DNA of 7,583 bases from Accumulibacter sp. (lineage in GTDB: Bacteria > Pseudomonadota > Gammaproteobacteria > Burkholderiales > Rhodocyclaceae): NCBI GenBank assembly GCA_031264825.1, contig JAISDL010000213.1, positions 1-7,583 of the forward strand, in the 5' to 3' direction. The position numbers and the translations under genes were made by a program. The notes under the pieces are model-generated. The model saw nothing but the letters and a program-made list of their open reading frames with translations. It did not search any database and was not told the DNA's origin. Below are positions 1-6,880 of the stretch, in pieces. Each line of letters opens with the position of its first letter. Positions within the stretch are counted from its first letter, which is position 1.

Positions 1-13
1 CAAAGATTCTTCT

Positions 14-32
14 CCGGCGGCGAAGCCGCCGG
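14..32. repeat. GC-rich perfect hairpin (8-bp stem, 3-nt loop)
   Basis: CCGGCGGC (14-21) and GCCGCCGG (25-32) are perfectly complementary around a GAA loop. Neither strand has a T run behind the stem, so it is not a classic intrinsic terminator. It lies directly beside the heptad array at 40-81. Read on the minus strand the order is heptads, CGGTT, hairpin, which resembles the heptad-to-palindrome order after gcvP. It probably belongs to the same repeat family and could be the 3' processing signal of a gene left of the window. Confidence 0.55.
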
Positions 33-39
33 TAACCGA

Positions 40-81
40 TCTGTCTCCCGACCTCTGTCTCCTGTCTCCTGTCCTGTCCTC
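40..81 (-). repeat. Heptad tandem repeat array (CAGGAGA-like), minus orientation
   Basis: On the plus strand consecutive 7-base units read TCTCCCG (44-50), ACCTCTG (51-57), TCTCCTG (58-64) and TCTCCTG (65-71), with degenerate edges. On the minus strand these are CAGGAGA, CAGGAGA, CAGAGGT and CGGGAGA followed by CAGAT-CGGTT. The units CAGGAGA and CGGGAGA recur on the plus strand at 7326-7346. The same family therefore flanks the nadB-gcv block on both sides in opposite orientation. No coding role is visible. Confidence 0.6.
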
Positions 82-137
82 TCATTTCATTCACCCCTGC
101 CTATACCAAAGCATGGACGAACCGGAAAGGGAATGAG

Positions 138-146
138 TGCTATATT
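138..146 (+). promoter_or_regulatory. Probable nadB promoter, extended -10 element
   Basis: TG-C-TATATT (138-146) matches an extended -10 element (TGnTATAAT) with one mismatch and would start transcription near 153, about 33 nt before the nadB start codon. The best -35 candidate, TGGACG at 114-119, is 21 bases away. That is too far for a standard promoter, so the extended -10 would have to carry most of the recognition. This is inferred from sequence only. Confidence 0.45.
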
Positions 147-185
147 AGTAGCGTCGGTCTGCTTTCTTTTTTGAAGGAGGGTACA

Positions 186-1766
186 GTGGCGTTTTTCTTC
201 GATGTTCTCATTATCGGCAGCGGGCTTGCCGGTCAATCCGCGGCGCTCCGACTGGCGCAAACGCGCAAGGTCGCCCTGATCACCAAGCGATCCTTGAAAG
301 AAAGCGCTTCGGCGCAAGCGCAGGGCGGGATCGCCGCCGTTCTGGATACGCGCGACTCGGTCGAAGCGCACATCCGCGACACGATCGTCGCGGGCGCCGA
401 ACTCAACGACAAAAAAGCGACCCGTTTCGTCGTCGAAAACGGCCCGAGGATGATCGAGTGGCTGATCGAACAAGGCGTTCCCTTCACGCGCGAGCAGGGA
501 GAATACCATTTGACCCGCGAGGGCGGACACAGCGCGCGCAGGGTCATCCACGTCGCCGACGCGACGGGGCTCGCCGTCCAGGAGACCTTGATTCCCAAAG
601 TCAGGGAACACCCGAACATCAGTGTTTTTGAAGAGCATATCGCCGCCGACCTGATCACCGGAAGAAAGCTGGGGCTCGCGGAAAACCGTTGCTACGGCGC
701 CTACGTCCTCGACAACGCGAGCGGCGAGGTGCTCACCTTCGGCGCCAAACATACGCTGATCGCGACGGGCGGCGCGGGCAAGGTTTACCTCTACACCTCG
801 AACCCGGACACTTCGACCGGCGATGGAATCGCCATGGCCTGGCGCGCGGGCTGCCGGGTCGCCAACATGGAATTCATCCAGTTCCATCCGACCTGCCTCT
901 ACCACCCGCACGCCAAGTCCTTTTTGATCACGGAAGCGGTACGCGGCGAAGGCGGACACCTGCTCCTCCCCGACGGCACGCGCTTCATGCCGAAACACGA
1001 CGCGCGCGCCGAACTCGCGCCGCGCGACATCGTCGCGCGCGCGATCGATTTCGAGATGAAAAAGCGCGGCATCGACTGCGTCTACCTCGACATCTCGCAC
1101 CGCCCGCCCGACTTTCTGTCCGAGCATTTTCCCAACATTCTCGCCCGCTGCAAGGAGTTCGGCATCGACATCACACGAGAGCCGATCCCCGTCGTCCCGG
1201 CGGCGCATTACACCTGCGGCGGAATCGTCACCGACAGAAAAGCGCGCTCGGACATTCCCGGACTCTACGTCGCCGGAGAAGCCTCCTGTACCGGGCTGCA
1301 CGGAGCGAACCGGCTTGCGAGCAACTCGCTCCTGGAATGCCTGGTCTACGCCGAGGCCGCCGCGAAAGACATCCTCGACCAAGCGGAAACCGAGCTTCCG
1401 CGACTCCCCGAATGGGACGCCAGCCGCGTCAGCGACCCCGACGAGGAAATCATCGTCCACCACAACTGGGAAGAAGTGCGCCGCTCGATGTGGGACTACG
1501 TCGGCATCGTGCGCACGACGAAACGCCTCCAGCGCGCTCGCCACCGCATCCGGCTCCTGACGCAGGAAATCAACGAGTTCTACTGGAATTTCCGCGTCAG
1601 CCACAATCTGATCGAACTGCGGAACCTCGTACTGACCGCGGACCTGATCGTCCGTTGCGCGCTGCGCCGCAAGGAAAGCCGCGGCCTCCACTACAGCCGC
1701 GATTACCCCGAATTGCTGCCGAACGCGCGAAATACCGTTCTCCCCGGTTTTTCCCCGACCCGCTGA
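186..1766 (+). CDS. nadB: L-aspartate oxidase (quinolinate synthetase B)
   Basis: This FAD enzyme oxidises L-aspartate to iminoaspartate, the first step of de novo NAD synthesis; NadA then condenses the product to quinolinate. It should be cytoplasmic. The 526-residue protein opens with the dinucleotide-binding stretch DVLIIGSGLAG (residues 6-16) and keeps QGGIAAV (47-53). Residues equivalent to the E. coli active site are all present: Glu112 in LTREGGHS, His234 in QFHPT, Arg280 in LAPRDIVARA, His341 in PAAHYTCGG and Arg376 in HGANRLASNS. The helical C-terminal domain ends with RKESRGLHYSRDYPE (495-509), typical of NadB and succinate dehydrogenase flavoproteins. GTG at 186 is chosen because AAGGAGG (174-180) sits 5 nt upstream. 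The in-frame TTG at 171 overlaps that site and is rejected. Length is normal (E. coli about 540). Neither nadA nor nadC is adjacent, and a 344-base gap plus a separate promoter set it apart from gcvT. Confidence 0.97.
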   Translation: MAFFFDVLIIGSGLAGQSAALRLAQTRKVALITKRSLKESASAQAQGGIAAVLDTRDSVEAHIRDTIVAGAELNDKKATRFVVENGPRMIEWLIEQGVPFTREQGEYHLTREGGHSARRVIHVADATGLAVQETLIPKVREHPNISVFEEHIAADLITGRKLGLAENRCYGAYVLDNASGEVLTFGAKHTLIATGGAGKVYLYTSNPDTSTGDGIAMAWRAGCRVANMEFIQFHPTCLYHPHAKSFLITEAVRGEGGHLLLPDGTRFMPKHDARAELAPRDIVARAIDFEMKKRGIDCVYLDISHRPPDFLSEHFPNILARCKEFGIDITREPIPVVPAAHYTCGGIVTDRKARSDIPGLYVAGEASCTGLHGANRLASNSLLECLVYAEAAAKDILDQAETELPRLPEWDASRVSDPDEEIIVHHNWEEVRRSMWDYVGIVRTTKRLQRARHRIRLLTQEINEFYWNFRVSHNLIELRNLVLTADLIVRCALRRKESRGLHYSRDYPELLPNARNTVLPGFSPTR

Positions 1767-1826
1767 ACGGCTTGCGCCACGGCTTTGGAAATCGCCCGGA
1801 ATCGCCCCGTCGCTCCCCGTTTTTAC

Positions 1827-1855
1827 TTGCGCGGCATCTGGCGTCGCGCTATAGT
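1827..1855 (+). promoter_or_regulatory. Probable gcvTHP promoter
   Basis: TTGCGC (1827-1832), a 17-base spacer and TATAGT (1850-1855) form a sigma70-like pair: the -10 matches 5 of 6 consensus bases, the -35 only the first three. Transcription would start near 1862 and leave a leader of roughly 250 nt before gcvT. I saw no other convincing pair in the gap. The weak -35 leaves room for an activator, but none can be identified from sequence. Confidence 0.45.
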
Positions 1856-1861
1856 CTGCCT

Positions 1862-2110
1862 CGCGGAGAAAGACACGGGGAAAGCGTCCGTTGCCGGAGG
1901 CGGAACCGAGCCGGGAACGTTCAAGTGGATGTTTTTGAACAAAATTTTTGGTGCGGTGTTTGAATACACCCACCAAGGCGGGTAATCGACGCAATTTTCA
2001 AGCTCCTTTAAAAGATACGAAGGAAAGTCCGACAGACCTTCTCCATTGAATTCCCATTCCGACGCAGCATCTTACGAAACTACTTTAAGATATTTCCTCA
2101 AGGCATTGAT
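1862..2110 (+). promoter_or_regulatory. Structured 5' leader of gcvT with three hairpins
   Basis: Three stem-loops follow one another. Hairpin 1 is GTTCAA (1919-1924) with TTGAAC (1935-1940). Hairpin 2 pairs TTGGTG (1948-1953) with CACCAA (1971-1976) and GGTGT (1955-1959) with ACACC (1966-1970), an 11-bp stem with one bulged C and a 6-nt loop. Hairpin 3 is GAAGG (2019-2023) with CCTTC (2037-2041). An AT-rich run (AAAATTTTT, 1941-1949) joins hairpins 1 and 2. The ribosome site of gcvT is weak (AAGG, 2100-2103). Glycine riboswitch core motifs (CCGAAGG-like and CTCAGG-like) were looked for and not found, although gcvT leaders often carry one. A 66-codon ORF at 1785-1985 crosses the promoter and is not called. 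The leader probably has a regulatory or stability role, of unknown type. Confidence 0.4.
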
Positions 2111-3193
2111 ATGACACAAAAAACAACTCTAAACGAGACGCATCGGCGCTTGGGCGCGAAGATGGTCGACTTCGGCGGATGGGACATGCCTCTGCATTAC
2201 GGTTCGCAGATCGAAGAGCATCACGCCGTTCGCCGCGACTGCGGAATGTTCGACGTTTCGCACATGTGCGCCGTCGACCTCGTCGGCCCCGACGCCGGGA
2301 AATTTCTGCTGCGCCTCGTCGCGAACAACGTCGAAAAACTCAAAACCCCCGGCAAGGCGCTTTACACCGCGATGCTCAACGAGGACGGCGGTGTCGTCGA
2401 CGACCTGATCGTCTATTTCATCGAAGAGGGACGCTTCCGCCTCGTCGTCAACGCCGGGACGGCCGAAAAAGACCTGGCGTGGATGAACACGCGGCAAGCC
2501 GAGTGGAAAAGCGACGTAAGGATCACGCCGCGCCGCGACCTTTCGATCATCGCGGTCCAAGGCCCCAACGCGAAGGCCAAAGTCTGGCAGGCGCTGCCGG
2601 AAGCGCGCGCCGCCACCGAGAACCTCAAGCCTTTCTTCGCCGCGACGGTCGGCGATTGTTTCATCGCAACGACGGGATACACTGGCGAAACCGGATTCGA
2701 GATCACGCTCCCGTCTTCCGGCGTCGAAGCCTTCTGGCAAAAACTCCTCGACCTGGGCGTCAAGCCGGTCGGGCTCGGCGCGCGCGACACCTTGCGCCTC
2801 GAAGCCGGGATGAACCTCTACGGTCAGGACATGAACGACGCGGTCTCGCCGCTCGACGCCGGACTCGCCTGGACCGTCGACCTCGACGCGCCGCGCGATT
2901 TCGTCGGGAAATCCGCCCTGCTCGCGCATCCGCAGCAAAAGCAGTTTCTCGGCCTTCTGCTGCTCGACAAGGGCGGTGTCCTGCGCGCGCACCAAAAAGT
3001 CCTGAGCGCGCACGGCGACGGAGAAATCACGAGCGGGAGCTTCTCGCCGACGCTCCAGCAATCGATCGCGCTCGCCCGTCTGCCGATCGAGACCGCCGTC
3101 GGCGAAACGGTCAAGGTCGAAATCCGCGACAAGAAACTGGACGCCCGCGTCGTCAAACCCTGTTTTGTCCGGAACGGAAAAGCGCTCGTCTGA
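2111..3193 (+). CDS. gcvT: Glycine cleavage system aminomethyltransferase (T-protein)
   Basis: GcvT takes the aminomethyl group carried on the lipoyl arm of GcvH, releases ammonia and forms 5,10-methylene-tetrahydrofolate. The 360-residue protein is close to the usual length (E. coli 364) and looks complete. It starts with the family pattern MVDFGGWDMPLHYGSQIEEHHAVR (18-41) and contains GMFDVSHM (45-52). GGVVDDLIVY (93-102) includes Asp97, the equivalent of the catalytic human Asp101. TGYTGETGFE (188-197), GLGARDTLRLEAGMNLYG (221-238) and the C-terminal barrel signature TSGSFSPTL (307-315) follow, with the end KPCFVRNGKALV. ATG 2111 is preceded by AAGG 7 nt upstream. Codon 7 is CTA, the only TTA, CTA or TCA codon in all four genes, and the first codons are A-rich, as is common at translation starts. 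It is the first gene of a gcvT-gcvH-gcvP cluster, with 49 bases to gcvH. Confidence 0.97.
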   Translation: MTQKTTLNETHRRLGAKMVDFGGWDMPLHYGSQIEEHHAVRRDCGMFDVSHMCAVDLVGPDAGKFLLRLVANNVEKLKTPGKALYTAMLNEDGGVVDDLIVYFIEEGRFRLVVNAGTAEKDLAWMNTRQAEWKSDVRITPRRDLSIIAVQGPNAKAKVWQALPEARAATENLKPFFAATVGDCFIATTGYTGETGFEITLPSSGVEAFWQKLLDLGVKPVGLGARDTLRLEAGMNLYGQDMNDAVSPLDAGLAWTVDLDAPRDFVGKSALLAHPQQKQFLGLLLLDKGGVLRAHQKVLSAHGDGEITSGSFSPTLQQSIALARLPIETAVGETVKVEIRDKKLDARVVKPCFVRNGKALV

Positions 3194-3242
3194 CCGCGTC
3201 CGTCTGAAAACACACACCATCCACTTTTTTTCAGGAGCCATG

Positions 3243-3623
3243 ATGACCCTCCCCAGCCAACTCAAATACACCGCGACCCACGAATGGATTCGCAAGGAAG
3301 CCGACGGCACTCTGACCGTCGGGATCACCGAACACGCGCAGGACTTGCTCGGCGACCTCGTTTTTGTCGAACTGCCCGCCGTCGGCAAGGCGCTCGCAAA
3401 GGATCAGGAAGCGGCGATCGTCGAGTCGGTCAAGGCCGCGTCCGACGTTTACGCGCCTCTCGCGGGCGTGGTCGTCGAAGTCAACGCGCCGCTCGTCAAA
3501 TCGCCGGAACTCATCAACCAAGACGCCTACGCCGCGTGGCTGTTCAAGTTGAAGCCCGACAACGACGCCGATTACGACGCCCTGCTCGACGCGGCCGCTT
3601 ACGAAAAAGCCTGTCAGGAATAA
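3243..3623 (+). CDS. gcvH: Glycine cleavage system H-protein (lipoyl carrier)
   Basis: GcvH is the small shuttle protein whose lipoylated lysine carries the aminomethyl group from GcvP to GcvT and is then reoxidised by dihydrolipoamide dehydrogenase. The 126-residue protein has the usual H-protein length. It shows YTATHEWIR (9-17), VGITEHAQDLLGDLVFVELP (26-45) and the lipoylation site ESVKAASDVYAP with Lys64, followed by GVVVEVN and the C-terminal AYAAWLFKLKP. Two ATG codons stand in tandem at 3240 and 3243. AGGAG (3233-3237) is 2 nt from the first but 5 nt from the second, so 3243 is chosen; the alternative adds one Met. An in-frame ATG at 3165 lies inside gcvT and has no family homology before residue 1 of this call. 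The lipoate attachment enzymes (LipA, LipB, LplA) are not in the window. Confidence 0.97.
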   Translation: MTLPSQLKYTATHEWIRKEADGTLTVGITEHAQDLLGDLVFVELPAVGKALAKDQEAAIVESVKAASDVYAPLAGVVVEVNAPLVKSPELINQDAYAAWLFKLKPDNDADYDALLDAAAYEKACQE

Positions 3624-3660
3624 AACCCTCATTTCAAATTCGCTCATGAAGTGTCGACTT

Positions 3661-3710
3661 CGCCGTGCCGCGTGCCCGGGGGCCTTGCCTCCGCGCTTCG
3701 CGGCGCGGTG
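3661..3710 (+). repeat. Two-tier GC-rich hairpin between gcvH and gcvP
   Basis: Bases 3661-3672 pair with 3699-3710 over 12 positions, two of them G-T wobbles. A nested hairpin sits inside (GGC 3681-3683 with GCC 3687-3689, extended outward by three more pairs). A competing 6-bp stem pairs CCGCGC (3691-3696) with GCGCGG (3703-3708). No T run follows, so full termination is unlikely. It starts 38 bases after the gcvH stop and ends 79 bases before gcvP, and shares the 9-mer CGCCGTGCC with the palindrome at 7208-7227. Plausible roles are mRNA stabilisation or partial attenuation before gcvP; it may also be a REP-type insertion. Confidence 0.45.
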
Positions 3711-3788
3711 CGGCGCGGCGTAACACCCCCCGCCCTACCCCGTCGTCCATGATTCATAGTCCCCACAAAGATTCACAGCGGAGAAGCC

Positions 3789-6662
3789 ATGCCCCTTAGA
3801 TTGCCCTTGAACGCGCTCGAACAACGCGACGAATTCGTCCTGCGCCACATCGGGTCGCCGCAGAAAGACCTCGACGCGATGCTGGCCGAAATCGGCGTCC
3901 CGGATATCGACACGCTGATAGACCAAACCGTCCCGGCGGCGATACGTCTGCCGACGCCCTTGCCGCTCGGCAGCGCCTGCCCCGAAGCGGAAGCGCTCGC
4001 CGCGCTGAAAAAAATCGCGGAAAAAAACCAGGTCCGCAAATCCCTGATCGGCATGGGCTACTCGGATACGCGAACCCCCGCCGTCATCCTGCGAAACGTG
4101 CTCGAAAACCCGGGCTGGTATACCGCTTACACGCCCTATCAAGCCGAAATCGCGCAAGGGAGGCTCGAAGCGCTCCTCAATTACCAGCAGATGGTCATCG
4201 ACCTGACGGGACTGGACCTCGCCAATGCGTCCCTGCTCGACGAAGCGACCGCCACCGCCGAAGCGATGACGATGGCGCGCCGCGCGAGCGCGTCGAAATC
4301 GAACAGTTTTTTCGTCGACGAAGCGTGCTTTCCGCAGACGATCGACGTCCTGAAAACCCGTTCGGGCTTCTTCGGCTACGAACTCGTTTTCGGCAAACCC
4401 GAAGAAGCCGCGTCTCAGGACGTTTTCGGCGCGATTTTCCAGTACCCGAACAGCCACGGTGAAGTCGTCGACCTCACGGAACCCGCCCGAGCGGTCAAAT
4501 CGCGCGGCGGCGTGGTCATCGTCTCGTCCGACCTGATGGCGCTCGTCCTGCTCAAATCCCCCGGAGCGATGGGCGCCGACGTCGCGCTGGGGTCGTCGCA
4601 GCGCTTCGGCATCCCCCTGGGCTTCGGCGGCCCGCACGCCGCGTACTTTGCGATGCGCGACGAATTGAAGCGCACCGCTCCGGGACGCATCATCGGCGTT
4701 TCGGTCGATTCGCGCGGCAACAAGGCGTTGCGCATGGCGCTCCAGACGCGCGAGCAACACATCCGCCGCGAAAAAGCCAACTCCAACATCTGCACTTCGC
4801 AGGTCCTGCTGGCCAATATGGCGGGTCTCTACGCCGTCTACCACGGCCCGCAGGGGCTGACGCGGATCGCCCAGCGAATCCACCGCCTGACGCTGATCTT
4901 CGCCAAGGCGCTCCGGCGCGCGAGCGTCAACGTCCTGACGAAGTGTTTCTTCGACACCCTGCACCTCGACTTGGGCGTGCGCGCGATCGGCGTTTACCAC
5001 GAAGCGCTCAACGCCGGTTACAACCTGCGGCAAGTCTCGAATACCACCCTCGGCATTTCGTTCAACGAAAAGACGACGCGCGACGATGTTTCGACCTTGC
5101 TCAAGATCATCACCGGCGTCACGAGCGACCTCGATAATTTCGACGTTGCGCGGGCCGAAGAAAACAAAAGCGTTTTCCTGAAACCCGATTACCGGACCGA
5201 CGCCATCCTCACGCACCCCGTATTCAATCGCCACCACACCGAACACGAGATGCTGCGCTATCTGAAACGCTTGCAAAACAAGGACCTGGCACTCGACCAC
5301 TCGATGATTTCGCTCGGCTCCTGCACGATGAAACTCAACGCGACGAGCGAGATGATCCCGATCACGTGGCCGGAATTCACCGACATTCACCCCTTCGCGC
5401 CGATTGACCAGACCGAAGGGTATAGGGAAATGCTGACGACGCTCGGAAACTGGCTGAAAGCGATCACCGATTTCGACGCCGTTTGTCTCCAGCCGAATTC
5501 GGGCGCGCAGGGCGAATACGCCGGCGTCGTCACGATCCGCCGCTACCACGCGAGCCGGGGCGAATCGCACCGCGACGTCTGCCTGATCCCGAAATCGGCG
5601 CACGGCACCAACCCGGCGACCGCGCAGATGAGCGGCCTGCGGATCGTCGCCGTCAATTGCGACGAAAACGGCAACGTCGACGTCGCCGACCTCGAAGCCA
5701 AGGCCAGGGAACACGCGGATCGCCTCGCGTGCCTGATGATCACCTACCCTTCGACGCACGGCGTCTTCGAAGAAGCGATCCAGGATATCTGCCGGATCGT
5801 CCACGAAAACGGCGGTCAGGTCTATATGGACGGCGCGAACCTCAACGCGCAGGTCGGGCTGACGTCTCCGGGACTCATCGGCGCCGACGTGAGCCACATG
5901 AATCTGCACAAGACCTTCGCCATCCCGCACGGCGGCGGCGGGCCGGGCATGGGGCCGATCGGCCTGAAAGCGCACCTTGCGCCCTTCATGCCGAACCACG
6001 TCGTCCAACCCGTCTCCGGCCCGAATCCAGGCCAGGGCGCCGTTTCGGCGGCGCCGTGGGGGTCGGCCTCGATCCTTCCGATCTCGTGGATGTACATCGC
6101 GATGATGGGGAGCGAAGGCCTGAAGCGCGCAACCGAAGTCGCCATCCTCAACGCGAACTACGTCGCCGCGAAGCTCAACCCCCATTATCCCGTCCTTTAT
6201 ACCGGGAAAAACGGTCGCGTCGCGCACGAGTGCATCATCGACATCCGCCCGATCAAGGCGGCAACGGGGATCACCGAGACCGACATCGCCAAGCGCCTGA
6301 TGGACTACGGTTTTCACGCGCCGACGGTCAGCTTCCCGGTCGCCGGGACGATGATGGTCGAACCGACCGAGTCCGAATCGAAGGCCGAACTCGACCGCTT
6401 CATCGCCGCGATGACCTCGATACGCGAAGAAATCCGCAAGGTCGAAGAAGGGCATTGGCCCGCTGGCGACAATCCGCTCAAGAACGCGCCGCACACGCAG
6501 GCCGACGTCGTCGACGCCGAGTGGAAGCACCCCTACACGCGCAAGGAAGCGGTTTTCCCTCTGCCCTGGCTCGAAAAGAACAAATTCTGGCCGAGCGTCA
6601 ACCGCATCGACGACGTTTACGGCGACCGCAACGTTTTCTGTCGCTGTCCGCCGGAAGAGTGA
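3789..6662 (+). CDS. gcvP: Glycine dehydrogenase (decarboxylating), P-protein, single chain
   Basis: GcvP is the pyridoxal-phosphate enzyme that decarboxylates glycine and transfers the remaining aminomethyl group to the lipoyl arm of GcvH. At 957 residues it is the fused single-chain form (same length as in E. coli), not the split gcvPA/gcvPB form. The N-terminal half begins RDEFVLRHIG (13-22) and has YTAYTPYQAEIAQGRLEALLNYQ and DEATATAEAM (151-160). The C-terminal catalytic half has GSCTMKLN (510-517), QPNSGAQGEYAG (568-579), HGTNPA (605-610) and the PLP lysine Lys708 in SHMNLHKTF, followed by the glycine-rich loop HGGGGPGMGPIG. The residue after KTF is Ala, where E. coli has Cys; this is not a catalytic position. 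The end VNRIDDVYGDRNVFCRCPP is typical. The start is set by GGAG (3780-3783), 5 nt before ATG. The 165-base gap after gcvH is long for an operon and contains a hairpin, but no strong separate promoter was seen. Confidence 0.98.
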   Translation: MPLRLPLNALEQRDEFVLRHIGSPQKDLDAMLAEIGVPDIDTLIDQTVPAAIRLPTPLPLGSACPEAEALAALKKIAEKNQVRKSLIGMGYSDTRTPAVILRNVLENPGWYTAYTPYQAEIAQGRLEALLNYQQMVIDLTGLDLANASLLDEATATAEAMTMARRASASKSNSFFVDEACFPQTIDVLKTRSGFFGYELVFGKPEEAASQDVFGAIFQYPNSHGEVVDLTEPARAVKSRGGVVIVSSDLMALVLLKSPGAMGADVALGSSQRFGIPLGFGGPHAAYFAMRDELKRTAPGRIIGVSVDSRGNKALRMALQTREQHIRREKANSNICTSQVLLANMAGLYAVYHGPQGLTRIAQRIHRLTLIFAKALRRASVNVLTKCFFDTLHLDLGVRAIGVYHEALNAGYNLRQVSNTTLGISFNEKTTRDDVSTLLKIITGVTSDLDNFDVARAEENKSVFLKPDYRTDAILTHPVFNRHHTEHEMLRYLKRLQNKDLALDHSMISLGSCTMKLNATSEMIPITWPEFTDIHPFAPIDQTEGYREMLTTLGNWLKAITDFDAVCLQPNSGAQGEYAGVVTIRRYHASRGESHRDVCLIPKSAHGTNPATAQMSGLRIVAVNCDENGNVDVADLEAKAREHADRLACLMITYPSTHGVFEEAIQDICRIVHENGGQVYMDGANLNAQVGLTSPGLIGADVSHMNLHKTFAIPHGGGGPGMGPIGLKAHLAPFMPNHVVQPVSGPNPGQGAVSAAPWGSASILPISWMYIAMMGSEGLKRATEVAILNANYVAAKLNPHYPVLYTGKNGRVAHECIIDIRPIKAATGITETDIAKRLMDYGFHAPTVSFPVAGTMMVEPTESESKAELDRFIAAMTSIREEIRKVEEGHWPAGDNPLKNAPHTQADVVDAEWKHPYTRKEAVFPLPWLEKNKFWPSVNRIDDVYGDRNVFCRCPPEE

Positions 6663-6669
6663 CCCCCCC

Positions 6670-6727
6670 GGGTCGGCTGCGGATTTTTCACAGCCGGCCC
6701 CGGATTTTCCGCGAACGCGGAAAATCC
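6670..6727. terminator. Double hairpin ending the gcv operon, possibly bidirectional
   Basis: Hairpin 1 begins 7 bases after the gcvP stop: GGGTCGGCTG (6670-6679) pairs with CAGCCGGCCC (6691-6700), 10 pairs with one T-G wobble, and is followed by CGGATTTT. Hairpin 2 is a perfect 12-bp inverted repeat, 6702-6713 with 6716-6727, containing TTTT on one arm and AAAA on the other. On the plus strand the T-rich arm follows hairpin 1. Neither has a long U tract, so efficiency is uncertain, but position and strength make a terminator or 3'-end stabiliser the best reading. Confidence 0.5.
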
Positions 6728-6758
6728 CGCACGCGACGCCGTTCATTCCCGGAGAAAC

Positions 6759-6794
6759 GGAAATCATCCCGGACGAAGTCTTCGGCATGATTCC
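6759..6794. repeat. Imperfect hairpin in the gcvP downstream region
   Basis: GG-A-AATCAT (6759-6767) pairs with ATGATT-CC (6787-6794) with one bulged A. The interior holds CGAAG (6774-6778) and CTTCG (6780-6784), which extend the stem. AAAATTTTCC follows at 6795-6804, so it could act as a weak terminator. No gene is associated with it. Confidence 0.3.
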
Positions 6795-6880
6795 AAAATT
6801 TTCCATTCCATCCCTCCGTATAAAACAAATCCGCCGTGGTCAGGGTATCCTTTCGGGCCTGTGTTACGGTACCGTGCTGG

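Noticed and set aside
171..185. Upstream TTG start for nadB
   Set aside because: It overlaps the AAGGAGG ribosome site; GTG at 186 has ideal spacing and the homologous N terminus begins there.
1785..1985. 66-codon plus-strand frame between nadB and gcvT
   Set aside because: It spans the predicted gcvT promoter and the leader hairpins, has no ribosome site and no family resemblance.
87..1994. 635-codon minus-strand open frame opposite nadB
   Set aside because: Same cause: it is the codon-aligned shadow of nadB, with no domain recognisable.
2019..2038. Resemblance to the conserved RNase P RNA segment (GAGGAAAGTCC)
   Set aside because: Only about a dozen bases match, the other conserved RNase P regions are missing, and the gcvT start 75 bases later leaves no room for the roughly 350-nt RNA.
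1862..2110. Glycine riboswitch before gcvT
   Set aside because: Looked for because of the gene context, but no CCGAAGG, CTCAGG or GGACAGAG-like core motif is visible in the gap. A CTCAGG at 6906-6911 is isolated and downstream of the operon.
3165..3239. 25-codon N-terminal extension of gcvH
   Set aside because: It starts inside gcvT, lacks a ribosome site and has no H-protein similarity; AGGAG at 3233-3237 serves the ATG at 3243.
3735..6806. 1023-codon minus-strand open frame opposite gcvP
   Set aside because: It is codon-aligned with gcvP, is explained by missing TTA/CTA/TCA codons, has an Arg/Asp/Val-rich low-information composition and matches no family I recognise; gcvP is unmistakable on the plus strand.
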